Assembly: GCF_023159225.1 (NCBI RefSeq)
Contig: NC_063172.1
Location: forward strand, 34,580,832 to 34,644,831
Direction of reading: 5' to 3'
From: Perognathus longimembris pacificus
Lineage: Eukaryota > Chordata > Mammalia > Rodentia > Heteromyidae
DNA: 64,000 bases
Shown: in pieces, positions 32,360 to 42,689 of the stretch
Layout: each line of letters opens with the position of its first letter
How positions within the stretch are numbered: the stretch's first letter is position 1
The notes under the pieces: model-generated
What the model saw: the letters and a program-made list of their open reading frames with translations, nothing else
Told to the model about the DNA's origin: nothing
Database searches by the model: none
Made by a program: the position numbers and the translations under genes

Positions 32360-33350
32360 CCAAAAGACCACAAACAATAACACACTAAAGCCACCAGCAC
32401 AACAATGTTCATCACAGCACAATTTGTCATAGCTAGAATCTGGAACCAACCCAGATGCTCCTCAGTAGATGAATGGATCAGGAAAATGTGGTACATATAC
32501 ACAATGGAATTTTATGCCTCTATCAGAAAGAATGACATTGCCTCATTAATAAGGAAATGGAAGGACTTGGAAAAAATTATATTAAGTGAAGTGAGCCAGA
32601 CCCAAAGAAACATGGACTCTATGGTCTCCCTCATAGGGAATAATTAGCACAGGTTTAGGCTAGTCACTATGAATGCATAAGATGATCCTAAGTGAAATGA
32701 ACTCCATGTTATGGAAACAACTGTTAAATCACTCTTATAATTACTTTCAACATGCCATGTGAAACCGTAGCTTCTATTGTTGATGATCCTCTTGTATCCC
32801 CTTCCTCTGGTTGTACCTGCACCATCAGTTTATCTTATCTGAGTACATTGGAAACTGTATATACTGGTATTAGAACTAGGGAAGTGAAAGGGAATATCAA
32901 AAGCAAGAGACAAAGGATTAAAAGACAAAGGACTACAAAGCAATACCTGCAAAACTGTTTGCTGTAAACCAACTGAACAACTCATGGGGGGAGAGGGAGA
33001 GGAAGAGCGGGGAGGGGGGAATGAGAGAGGAGGTAACAAATAGTACAAGAAATGTACCGGGGCTGGGGATATAGCCTAGTGGCAAGAGTGCCTGCCTCGG
33101 ATACACGAGGCCCTAGGTTCGATTCCCCAGCACCACATATACAGAAAACGGCCAGAAGCGGCGCTGTGGCTCAAGTGGCAGAGTGCTAGCCTTGAGCGGG
33201 AAGAAGCCAGGGACAGTGCTCAGGCCCTGAGTCCAAGGCCCAGGACTGGCCAAAAAAAAAAAAAAAAAAAAGAAATGTACCCAAGGCCTAATGTATGAAA
33301 CTGTAACCTGTCTGTACATTACTTTGACAATAAATAACAGAAAAAAATAA
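32360..33350 (+). mobile_element. L1 distal ORF2-like segment and 3' UTR
   Basis: After the stop, coding-like sequence continues ('aatgttcatcacagcacaat', 'gaagtgagccagacccaaag'), as in the other copies. It is followed by a purine-rich, G-rich tract (32,980-33,030) and the terminal block 'gaaactgtaacctgtctgta', 'cattactttgacaataaata'. The polyadenylation signal is AATAAA within 'gacaataaataac'. This terminal block is the landmark used to find other copies in the window. Confidence 0.85.
33059..33269 (+). mobile_element. Dimeric ID-headed SINE (younger subfamily) in the L1 3' UTR
   Basis: 'ggggctggggatatagccta', 'ggttcgattccccagcacca', 'ccagaagcggcgctgtggct' and 'ccttgagcgggaagaagcca' plus an A tail. 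The direct repeat AAGAAATGTACC flanks it at 33,047-33,058 and 33,270-33,281. Confidence 0.97.
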
Positions 33351-35249
33351 GCATGAATGGTAAACAGATCAATTATCCCATTTAATAGCATCTTAAAGCA
33401 AACAGTCCTTGACTGAGTAGGGGACTAGACATGTGGAACTCTGTCCTCCTTCCTTCTCAGACTTCATTGTTATTTCTTGGAAACTTCAAAACCAAAGAGA
33501 ACTCTTAATTTGTGCTAGCATGGACTGGCATCTCACCATTCCACTCACGAATGCAGTGATTATCAGACTAGAAAGCAACAATTTCATTTGTATCAAATTT
33601 TCCTTACTGCTTTGGCTCCAAACACTTGCCCCACCTCAGTACTCTAAAATAGCCGTTTGAACATCTCAGTCTCATCTTGTAATATATATTCTACCTTTTC
33701 CTCAGGCACAAACTTATCTTAACTGTAAATGATGGGAAGAAATAATAGTGGTTGGTGATAACATGATGATTTTAATATAGATGAACGCCACAATTTTTGT
33801 TTTATTTGTAGGCTATCACTAGGTGTTTTTTCCCTTCACAAAGCAAAACATGTTTATATTTAAATCATATACATGTTATACCTTTGCCCCTAGTCCTTCT
33901 GCATATTTATTTTATTACAAGATCTGTTTTCTTAGTGAAGCACAAGGGAGGGAGCTGCTAAATTGGGATATTAGCTTTTATGAGGTTCATTAAATGATTG
34001 TGAGGAGAGAATCAGAAGAGAGGAAATTTGGCAGACTTCTTATTGCAAAGCCTAAAACTGTCCAGCTCAACAGAAAGAAAATCTTGTGGGTTAATTTTAT
34101 TATTAGCATTGTCCTATCCATTGGCTGGACAATCATTTTTCCTTCATTACCAATGCACATGAAGTGATTTCTGTATCTCTAAACCATCCCTATATATTTC
34201 TCAGTGGAAAGCTCTATTAGGTTATTTTGTAAATTTCCAGGTAAAAATTTGGATTCTAGTTAATAGCAGACATGTATAGGTTAATGTTTATTTACTGTCT
34301 GTCCACAAATACTATAATATATAATATTGTATATACATATTTAAACATCATATGTCAAATTAAAAGTAATCCCCCACAGACTTTAACCTTTTATGGTAGA
34401 TGTTCAATTTCAAACATTTTTGCATATATAGTAAATCAATTAAAACTAATTTCAACTATGAGTAGCAGTTTCAATACATCAGTAGCCTTAACATTATTGA
34501 CATTTATTTTTTTCTGTCTGAACAACTCTGAACTGAAAATCCATAATATGTGAAACACTGGCACTTTCGTGTTCTTCTCTGGTTCTTGTAGCAAATCGGA
34601 AATAGAAGTAAAGGGGATGGGAGAGAATGAGTGAAACGTGGCACCAAGCAATTTACTATTGTTGGAACAGTGAAAAAAATAAATCACTAGTCCAAAAAGC
34701 AGAGTCTGGATTTAAGAAAATCATGTAAAGAAAAAAAAGAAAATTATGTAAATTAAAGACTCTCTGCCCTGCTGACCTATTGAATTACAAGAAAAAGACA
34801 TCTAAACTATTCTAGGGTACATCTTACATGAGCTGGACAAATCTCTCCCAGCTGAAAAAGCAGAGTGACTATGAGATTTTGTAACCCCTCAAAGTTGCCC
34901 ACTGAAGTTACCTTCAGTGAGTGTTTGACTAAAACTTATATGGTAAATCTTGTCCAACAGTAGTTTTAAGGGTCTTCTTCACTTCTGATCATTTGAATCC
35001 ATACTGATATATGAGAAAGAGCTTGCAAACTGTCCTGCATTCTGATTATGAGTCCCTTCTGTAGAGGAAATTGGTAGGAAACAGGAGGAGGAACATAAAT
35101 ATCGAAGCCAATCACAACTCAAATCTGAATTATAGGCATGTCATTTGCTTCCTTATGGAAGAATTACTTTTCATATAATTTTGGCTTCCTGGAATTTGTA
35201 TGCTCATATGAAGAGATAATGTCTGTGAGTACACCTAGATCATCCTAAA
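33351..35249. other. Unrecognised unique sequence
   Basis: About 1.9 kb without a recognised repeat or exon. AT-rich. Confidence 0.4.
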
Positions 35250-35410
35250 TAGTAACTGTTATTATTCAGAGGAGAGTCTAACTGGTGCATCTCTTTTGCT
35301 GACCTCAGTTCTAGAAACAGACAGAAAGAGGTCAAAGAAGTTAAGGGATTCCAGATGTAACCCAAGCCACAGAGTGGCAGAAGGCTGTCTAGGAGACTGG
35401 ATGCCAGAAG
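35250..35410 (+). mobile_element. Possible degenerate MIR
   Basis: 'ggtcaaagaagttaagggat' then 'cccaagccacagagtggcag' resembles the MIR order GAGGTTAAGTGACTTGCCC, CACACAGCTAGTAAGTGGCAG. Weak. Confidence 0.3.
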
Positions 35411-35994
35411 AACAGTGGCCATCAGAAAAAGAAAATCTACCACCTCTCAGCCCTGTTACTACTTGGTTCTCATTTTTAATCTTTGAACGATGTAATAAAC
35501 GCCAATTAACCTAGTGCCCTGTGAGACAGCCTTGCCCAGAGCACCATGCTTTGAAAAACTATGCGCATTTCAGTAATGGACTGGATTAGTCCCCCTGCCT
35601 TTGAGATCAATATAACTTCCTTCTCCCAGCAACTTAAGGACCACAGAGAAAAATGGTCATGATATACCTACATCAAACTTCATGAAATTGAGGACATAGT
35701 CCAAGTCCTACATAGAACAGATTTTTCCTGACACAGAAAATCCCTGACTTCAATTTAAAAAAATCTCAACCAGGGGATACACACCTGTGTATTATTAAGC
35801 ATGCACAGAACAGTATATATGTGAGCAAAACATGCAAACTATTGTAAAGTCCCTTTACTCCCTCTCTGTCCAAGACAGAGGATCTTTTAAAACTCAAGGT
35901 GTGCAGTATTGAAATTAAAATGTGAAATCTCTGCTTCTAAGCATAGGCCCTCTTGAAAGAGTTTCTGTATATGTCTGCTTTAAAAGCTGCACGT

Positions 35995-36115
35995 TTTACC
36001 TTGGAACATGATCTTCTTGAAGGCAGAAACCTGGGTGTCCACAGTTTGATTCCTCCTTATCTCATCTCCTAGTCCTGGGTAAGACATACACGATGTGATA
36101 AAGGCTGCTGAACGT
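35995..36115 (+). mobile_element. L2-like 3' end fragment
   Basis: 'catgatcttcttgaaggcag', 'aaacctgggtgtccacagtt', 'cctagtcctgggtaagacat' and 'gataaaggctgctgaac' resemble the L2/MIR-type 3' terminus (GAGCTCCTTGAGGGCAGGGAC, CCCAGCACCTAGCACA, AATAAATGTTTGTTGAA). Confidence 0.45.
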
Positions 36116-36912
36116 GGGTGGCCTACAGTCCTGTTTGCATACATCCTGTCCATCTATGTGAGCATTCCCTTGAGTCTGTTCTTCATCTTAATAATGGTCT
36201 CTGTTCACATTCTGCTAGTAACACTGATTCACCTACTGCACCATCCCTATTTTCCATCTCCACTTAAAGGACTAGTTCTTACATCAACTCCTTCATTGCC
36301 TCTGGACTGATTATTCTAATAGACTTCTTTCTCTGAACTCTGCTTGTGTCGCCTTATAATATTCCATAATTCTTAATTATGTTATGCTTCCTGGCTTTAT
36401 CATTTAAATTTGGCTTAAGGAACAAATTTTATATCTCCAGTTGATTAAAGCACAAACTTTTCTTTTGTTATTCCCAGTTGTATAACTAGTATTGGATAGA
36501 AACATAATTGACAATAACTACTGTTTATTCAGATAAATGACAAGTTCCAACATGGGCCTAATCTCTAGAAAAAGGCATTTTTCTGGACATCAATAGTGAT
36601 GCTAATTTGAAGTTGCACTTGCTTGATCTGTTTAAAACTTTTACTAGGCATTTCTTATTTATCTTGAAGAGATTATTTTGTGCAAATAAACTACTGAAAC
36701 AATAAAATCCATGTCCATACATATACATATGTCTGTAAAATTATTATATGCATGTGTCTTTGTATTTATAAATTATATGTGTTATACAAATACCTGCGTT
36801 TGTTTTGTTACTGTAGTTGTGGATATATATGTTTTATATTTTTGTTCCAAGTGTTTTACATTCCTCCACCAATTTATCTATTGTTCACTTCTCTCTCTTG
36901 CCACTATAGCCT
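36116..36912. other. Unrecognised AT-rich sequence
   Basis: Nothing recognised with confidence. Confidence 0.4.
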
Positions 36913-36942
36913 TTGCCCAGTAATTTTGCCCAGTAATTTTAA
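36913..36942 (+). repeat. Tandem duplication of a 14-bp unit
   Basis: GCCCAGTAATTTT occurs twice head to tail just left of an L1 3' end. It may be related to the insertion or be a local slippage. Confidence 0.75.
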
Positions 36943-37065
36943 AAATATTTAATATTTATTGTTAGTATAAAGGTGATGTACAGAGGGGTTACAGTACAAT
37001 GTTACTCCTTCCCTTGATTCTCTCCCCGTTTTTTCCTCTGCCGATTATTTTTTATATTCTGATTT
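36943..37065 (-). mobile_element. Short L1 3' UTR fragment
   Basis: 'tatttattgttagtataaag', 'gtgatgtacagaggggttac' and a following pyrimidine-rich stretch are the reversed 3' end of the local L1 family (compare 18,110-18,200). Confidence 0.65.
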
Positions 37066-38574
37066 CTTTTAAATGCCTCTATGACATGATACCCTCTCTG
37101 ATTTTTATATTCATTGTACAAGCTGTAGAATCTATAAAAATTATCTCCCAAGTATGGTCCTCTCTCATGTCTTTTCTCTGTCTACATCTGATTTCAGAAT
37201 TTAGCTTTAAAGCTTTTGCTGATGCTACTGCCTAAGAGTTATAAACTCCCAGGAAATGCTGAACTTCTCCAATGGGAATACGTCCTTTCGCATCAGTGAC
37301 TGCATCCTAAGCTTGAAGGGTCAAGTCCTGCATCTGATTCATGCATCCTCTCTTGTTCCCACACACAGACTAAACATTGGTGAATTCTAACTTGCCATAG
37401 GGAGTCTGCATGAGAGCCACTAAGCTCTGCTCTCCCAACTGCCCTCCAAAGTGAGTTTCTACTGTTCTCTATGCAAGTGCTTCAGTACACTAACTTTTAA
37501 AGTCATAAAGCCTCTTGGTATATAGCATTTGATTAATCATGACTCTTCTTTTGCTTCAAGTTGTTTAATTGAAGAAATTCTGGCAAGCTTATCCCCCCTT
37601 GAACAGCACAGATTATTATTATTATTTTTTGTTGTGGGGGGTTCCAGTTAGGATGGATGATGGCAAATTCATTCTGAACATTTCTCAAGTGTGTGCTCAT
37701 TTAAATATATAGTTGGAAGTGTCATTTGTTTTCAGGAAACTTATTTAGAAATTAATTCAGAGTGCAAATTATGGTTGTGTAATCCATTTGGATAAAAGCA
37801 AGCTAGTTGCCTGGTTACCATTTTAAATGGGCTCATAAAAGAGTACTTGGTAATATCACTTTAATCCAGTGTTTACTGTACCTGGCAACTCTCCTTGGTG
37901 TTTACTTCAAAAGTATTTTAGGCAGAATGTGGTTACTAATGACCAAAGGACCACCATGTCCAGGTAAATAGGATTAAAAGAAAGATCAAGATATTTCAGT
38001 ACTCACAACTTGCATTTGAATGCATAAGATTCAAATTTGGCAAAGTGAATGAGATTCCTTTCACGTGGCTGAGTGGTTTCCTTTCCTAGAATAGTTTGTT
38101 TATTGGAATCCTATAAGGGCTAGCTATATAACACTGGAGGCAACGCTGTCATATTCGGCTCTGCTGCATCTAACTTTCAGAAGAGGAGCAGAAGCACAGT
38201 GAGGAAATGAGAGCAGCACCGGCTGGCTGTGCAGGTGGATGGACAGCCGTGCCTCGCTGCTGCAGCTGTGTCTCTCTGGCAGGCATCTCAGGCTTCTCAG
38301 CTGTGCTCAGAGCCCAAAAATAGACACTTCCCTTTCACTTCCATTCCTGACTCACCTCAAACATAATGAGACTTTCTGCTTACAAAAAGCACAGCTTTTT
38401 TTCCCCATACTCTCACAAAATCACCCACTAACTTTAGAATGCCAACGACTTCATGTAGTCAGTGATTTCTTCTCCAACGTGGCCCCTGTGCCTAATCTGT
38501 GCCATATCGTTTTTGTCCTGGCATCCTTGAAGCCTTAAAAAATGGTTATACCTCTTTCTAAAAGAGTTAAGGCA
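37066..38574. other. Repeat-free unique segment
   Basis: About 1.5 kb without a recognised repeat. The part 37,620-37,930 has mixed composition with several ATTA-type motifs and might be conserved non-coding DNA (inference only). 38,160-38,310 is GC-richer, but no exon is identifiable. Confidence 0.4.
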
Positions 38575-38805
38575 TTTTTGAATGTATTTTACTGCAAACT
38601 ATAGCCATTCTACTGTGTTATAGAATAGAGCTTAATCTTTCTATGTAAGTGGACTAATGCATCTGTTAATCATCCTCTCACTATCAACATCCCCAACTGC
38701 CCTCCCAGATACTGGTAACTACTATTCTATTCTTCACTGTTGTAAGATTAACATTTCATCTTCTGTCTTTGAATAAGAACATGAAGAATGTGTCCTTTTG
38801 CATCA
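38575..38805 (-). mobile_element. Ancient L1 (L1M type) 3' UTR, reversed
   Basis: Reads backwards through old L1 landmarks: 'ctatagccattctactgtgt', 'tatagaatagagcttaatct', 'ccctcccagatactggtaac', 'tactattctattcttcactg' and 'aagaacatgaagaatgtgtc'. This is the opposite strand of the type of sequence seen at 2,330-2,667. Confidence 0.72.
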
Positions 38806-41164
38806 TTAAAAAACTACAATAATAAAAAGCAAGAGTTGTGGGGAGCATCTGTATATAAAAGTTCTTGTGAATAGTTTTGTGAAATAAAGAAGGTAGCAAG
38901 GATTCTTCCAGCAGAGTCTAGCACATAAATGTTTAGCAACTCTCTTCCGTTTCTTCTTGGGAAATAGAGTGGGGTCATATATCACAGCTTGTCTTGTGTT
39001 CAGGAAGAGTTCTAGGATTGGATGCTAGCCAATGTAGTATGGGTAGAGATGACAGGCACCATTCTTAAGCCTAACCAACAAAAGCTGCTTTTTTATTCTG
39101 CCTGCCCAGGCTGTATCTTCATGATAGTATTTAAATGCAAGGAGCCCAAGTGAACTGTTCTGACAACCACCACTGGTCAATGGCATGAGCAAGAAATCAA
39201 CTTGTATAAAGCTTCTAAGTTCTGAAGTAGTTTGTTGGAGCAGTCAAGTTGACCTGATAATTACATGCTCCTTCAGCCTTGTGACCATTGCATATTCATG
39301 AAAGTGGTCACCATAAAAGAAAAACAGCAGTCAAGAGTGAAGCTAACATGTACACTGAATGGGAAGGGTCAGTCCCTTTCATTAGCCAGACCTCCTTCTT
39401 TTGAAGCATGGGAGAGTAGTGAGGACATGAACAGAGCAGATTTTCTTGTACAAGCCCCCTCCCAATGCAGCTAAACTCCTATACCCCTTATTTTAAGATA
39501 CATACACAGGAGTAGTTTACCATAGTGTAGGTTTACTGTGTTTTACCATGGTATACCAAAAAGGCATTTCTATTTATATTTTCCCTTCCTTTTTTATATA
39601 ACAAGAATATTTACTTTAATGCTAAGAGTAGCTTTCTCTGCCCCCCACCCCACCAGATAGTATTCTCATGGGGACATATTTGTAACTCTTTCTTTAAGCT
39701 GGAAATTATGTTCACATACACAAAAATTAAGTATAGATTTAGCAACAATTTCATTAGTCTGCTCATCAGAGACATCAGGAAATTCAAGCTGAAAATGAAA
39801 ATTCACTTAGATATGGGCTTTTCAGTCAGGGCTATTTGGGAACATGAGCCTGCTTGTAGGCAGTTTAGTTTTTGAAGAAGTGCTTTCTTTCCTTGAGAAG
39901 GATGAGTAAGTATAGAAGATGTACTCAAGTACTTGAAATTACCTTTTCTCTCCTTGAATAGAGTTGAGTGATCAGGTCCCAGAGGGAAATACTTCCCTTC
40001 TGATAAAGGATAGTTTCAGCTTTCTAACATTTCTACTTTTCCTCCAAAGGGCAAACAAAAATCCTACTTTTTCTTTCCCTACTTTCTTCTGTCCCTAAAC
40101 ATATTTCAGATATGGAAGGTTGTTTATCCTTTAGCACCTGGAAGAAACTCCCAAATCCAGTTTTAAAAATTTGATTCTGAATTTTTCAAAAAACAGGTAT
40201 AAGATGGAGAAATTTGGAGATTTAAATCCAAGAGGGCTCATGGAGGAAACAGTGGAAATGTTAACTGCCTTCTGTGTGCACAGCTGCCTTACTGCTTCCT
40301 CCCAGGAACATCTGCCTAAGGCCTCACCCCAGCCCCACTGGCAGGCTGAGGGCTTCAGTAATGAACACAGTGATGTAGGATTATGCTTGCTTGCATGCTC
40401 TCCTGGAACTGGAGCTGATTCCAAATGGAATTGTTGGTGATCCAGAAACAAAGTGGACTCCTTCCCAGGAAGCTGTAATAAGGGGATTAAGAAACTAGAG
40501 AGGCCTGTGATGGTTTTCCATGTTGCTTAGAATGGACCAGACTCAGCTTTAATCAAAGTTAATCAACCCATCTGAGGCAGATCATAGAGGAGATCCTGAC
40601 TAGGATGAATGCTAATGCTATGAGGGACACCAAGGGCCTTACTGGTAATAGCAGGAAAGCCTCTTCCTCCAAACTGGAGGCGCTCAACTGCACAGGGCCA
40701 TATGTCTGCTGCAATCTGTGGCCTTATGGATGGAGAACTCTCTCAACCCCAAGGCACTATGTTGAACATGGAACAAAACTGGCAGTGCCAAAGGGTGAAA
40801 GACATTCCCTGTGTTTCAAAGACAACCAAAGTATTTTTAGTAACAAAAATGTTGGCAAATGAACAAACACCACAGGTGTTGTTTCCTATGCTATTTGATC
40901 AAGGATGAAGGAAGAACAAAGTCTGAAATTAACACAAATGAATGACTTTCCTATTGCAGGTTTAATTTTTGAAATACAAGAACACTGATATATCTGACAA
41001 AAAAAACTAGCTTCAGGGAGTGGACTGGTTTGGTAATGATTTGTGATAATTAATTAGAAAGAGTCTTTATAGATTTCCATATTTTTGTATCTATGTTCTT
41101 ATGTTTAAAAACATTTTAAACTATAAAACATTTTGGGAGCTATAAAGATTGCTTTTGTAGAAAT
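38806..41164. other. Repeat-poor unique segment
   Basis: About 2.4 kb with no recognised repeat or exon. Frames up to 106 codons (for example 40,131-40,451 minus) have no domain signature. Confidence 0.4.
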
Positions 41165-41264
41165 AAAAAGTCGATTAGTGGTTACTCTAAACTACATACT
41201 GTAACAAACTGTCACCCTGTACCCCATAAATATGTGCTATTATTGTATGCCAATATTTTATTTT
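41165..41264 (+). mobile_element. Ancient L1 tail at the retrocopy target site
   Basis: 'ctgtaacaaactgtcaccct', 'gtaccccataaatatgtgct' and 'attattgtatgcc' is the terminal block of an old L1M-type tail (CACCCTGTACCCCATAAATATGTAC). The last 21 bp became the left target-site duplication of the H2A.Z retrocopy. Confidence 0.6.
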
Positions 41265-41348
41265 ATTTATTTTGGGGGGATATAAATGACCTTTATTGAG
41301 CTTATCCACTGGAGTGGAAATAATGTCTGTACAAAACCAAATGTTGTT

Positions 41349-41561
41349 GGGCTGGGGATATAGCCTAATGGCAAGAGTGCCTGCCCCGGATACAAGAGGC
41401 CCTAGGTTCGATTCCCCAGCACCACATATACAGAAAACGGCCAGAAGCGGCGCTGTGGCTCAAGTGGCAGAGTGCTAGCCTTGAGCGGGAAGAAGCCAGG
41501 GACAGTGCTCGGGCCCTGAGTCCAAGGCCCAGGACTGGCCAAAAACAAAAACAAAAAAAAC
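41349..41561 (+). mobile_element. Dimeric ID-headed SINE in the H2A.Z 3' UTR
   Basis: 'gggctggggatatagcctaa', 'ggttcgattccccagcacca', 'ccttgagcgggaagaagcca' and an A-rich tail with AAAAAC units. AAACCAAATGTTGTT, which is H2A.Z 3' UTR sequence, is duplicated at 41,334-41,348 and 41,562-41,576. The SINE is therefore younger than the retrocopy. Confidence 0.97.
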
Positions 41562-41881
41562 AAACCAAATGTTGTTACTATAACTTCTGCATCACAATTA
41601 AAATCCAAACAGTTTTTTAAAAACAGTTAACTCAATCAAAACCCACTACTTCAGAATCAATAGGCTCTTTGAAGCCACAGTAACACTTAAATATGGTTAA
41701 GACTCGAATGCAGAAATTTGGTTGATTGGAAAGCAAATTAAACTTTCAACCTGCTCAAATAGAATTACAAAAAGGCAAAATTGTGTTTTTTCACAGAGAT
41801 ACAGTCCACTGGAATCACCAACACTGGACAGCTGTTAAAGAGTATTTAGAGTCCTGAGATAACAAGGAATCCAGGCATCCT

Positions 41882-42268
41882 TTAGACAGTCTTCTGTTGT
41901 CCTTTCTTCCCAATAAGAGACTTGTGGATGTGGGGGATGACACCACCACCAGCAATGGTAGCCTTGATGAGAGAGTCCAATTCTTCATCTCCACGAATAG
42001 CAAGTTGCAAGTGACGAGGGGTAATACGTTTTACTTTTAAATCTTTTGATGCATTTCCTGCCAATTCAAGTACCTCTGCGGTGAGGTACTCCAGGATGGC
42101 TGCGCTGTACACGGCGGCAGTCGCTCCCACACGACCATGGCTGGTTGTCCTAGATTTCACATGTCGATGAATACGGCCAACTGGGAACTGCAAGCCGGCT
42201 CTCTGACAGCGGGAAACCGCCTTTGTCTTGGCCTTTCCGGAGTCCTTCCCAGCCTTACCACCAGCCAT
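41882..42268 (-). CDS. H2AZ1: Histone H2A.Z retrogene ORF, intact
   Basis: Encodes a 128-residue histone variant H2A.Z, which replaces H2A in nucleosomes near promoters and regulatory DNA. The start is the ATG in 'caagATGgctgg', which gives the canonical [20 protein letters not shown] tail, and the stop follows GKKGQQKTV. The histone fold is complete. The H2A.Z-specific loop 1 ([11 protein letters not shown], residues 38-48), the extended acidic patch with D98/S99 (RGDEELDSL) and the C-terminal docking segment ([17 protein letters not shown]) are all present. Against canonical H2A.Z as I remember it there are two changes, Ser to Cys at residue 21 and Leu to Val at residue 37 (Met = 1). There is no stop or frameshift. 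Introns of the parent gene are absent, so this is a retrocopy. Whether it is transcribed cannot be seen here. It could be a young pseudogene not yet disabled or a functional retrogene. Confidence 0.93.
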   Translation of the reverse strand: MAGGKAGKDSGKAKTKAVSRCQRAGLQFPVGRIHRHVKSRTTSHGRVGATAAVYSAAILEYLTAEVLELAGNASKDLKVKRITPRHLQLAIRGDEELDSLIKATIAGGGVIPHIHKSLIGKKGQQKTV

Positions 42269-42394
42269 CTTGAATTCTGCTGAAGCTCACGCTAGCAAGG
42301 CAGAGAAAAGGCTAGTCAGACACACCGCTAGGCCTCGGCCACCTACTCCGTCGTCGCACCGCGATTCAAACTCTGTATGCCAATATTTTATTTT

Positions 42395-42625
42395 GCCAGG
42401 ACTGGAAACTTGAATTCAGGGCTTTATGCTCTTGGTCTTTTTGCTTGTTTGTTGGTTGGTTTTGTTTTTTGCTTATAGCTGGCACTTTACCACCTCAATC
42501 ACACCTTCACTTCTTGGGTATTTGATAATTAATTGGAGATAAGAGTTTCTTGGGTATGTAATTCTCTAATCTCAGCTGTTTGTATAGCTAGGATTAAAGA
42601 TGTGAGCCACTGGTACCCTATTCAA
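42395..42625 (-). mobile_element. B1-headed composite SINE (old), next to the retrocopy
   Basis: On the + strand: 'gccaggactggaaacttgaa', 'ttcagggctttatgctcttg', a GTTT/GGTT-rich internal expansion, 'gataattaattggagataag', 'taatctcagctgtttgtata' and 'gctaggattaaagatgtgag'. This is the reversed 3' module followed by the reversed 7SL-like head. The retrocopy integrated at its A-tail end. Confidence 0.75.
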
Positions 42626-42652
42626 TAAATTTAAAAAGCAAATAACATGGTT

Positions 42653-42684
42653 GTTTTTGTTTTGTTTTGTTTTGTTTTGTTTTG
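42653..42684. repeat. (TTTTG)n microsatellite
   Basis: Pentanucleotide repeat, about six units. Confidence 0.92.
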
Positions 42685-42689
42685 CTTAC

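Larger units (their letters stand above)
26658..33350 (+). mobile_element. Large L1 retrotransposon, internally deleted
   Basis: Nearly end-to-end L1 in plus orientation. A GC-richer 5' region starts at about 26,658 ('aggagcagcagagctcaagc') and runs for about 2.2 kb including a SINE. An ORF1 stub starts at 28,871. An internal deletion fuses ORF1 to the end of the endonuclease domain at about 29,310-29,325. ORF2 runs to 32,359, followed by a 3' UTR with a G-rich purine stretch (32,980-33,030), a SINE, and the terminus 'ttgacaataaataacag'. The same 5' region recurs at 62.95-64 kb, which confirms the 5' boundary. No unambiguous target-site duplication was found. Confidence 0.92.
41265..42373 (-). 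pseudogene. H2AZ1: Full-length processed H2A.Z retrocopy (whole insert)
   Basis: An intronless copy of the H2A.Z mRNA. It includes a 5' UTR (about 42,269-42,373), the complete ORF, a 3' UTR, and an AATAAA signal (TTTATT at 41,292-41,297 on the + strand). An A-rich tail merges into the left target-site duplication. The 21-bp duplication starting TGTATGCC lies at 41,244-41,264 and 42,374-42,394 and is perfect. These are hallmarks of L1-mediated retrotransposition of a spliced, polyadenylated transcript. The 5' end seems complete because the 5' UTR runs up to the duplication. The 3' UTR is interrupted by a SINE at 41,349-41,561. No promoter came with the copy. Confidence 0.95.

Noticed and set aside
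32980..33030. G-rich purine run considered as a regulatory G-quadruplex
   Set aside because: It is the usual purine-rich part of the local L1 3' UTR and recurs in reverse at other copies, so it is element-derived and not locus-specific.
33113..33391. Recurrent peptide with LASPGPWTQGLSTVPGFFP (also near 41.4, 44.8 and 61.7 kb)
   Set aside because: Looks like a conserved protein family but is the translated ID-dimer SINE. All occurrences coincide with SINE copies.
38160..38540. GC-richer stretch with a 99-codon frame, considered as an exon
   Set aside because: No splice-site framework, domain or similarity I can recognise. The start and composition are unconvincing.
42228..42413. 61-codon plus-strand frame over the H2A.Z 5' end
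   Set aside because: Opposite strand of the retrocopy start and 5' UTR. No independent support.
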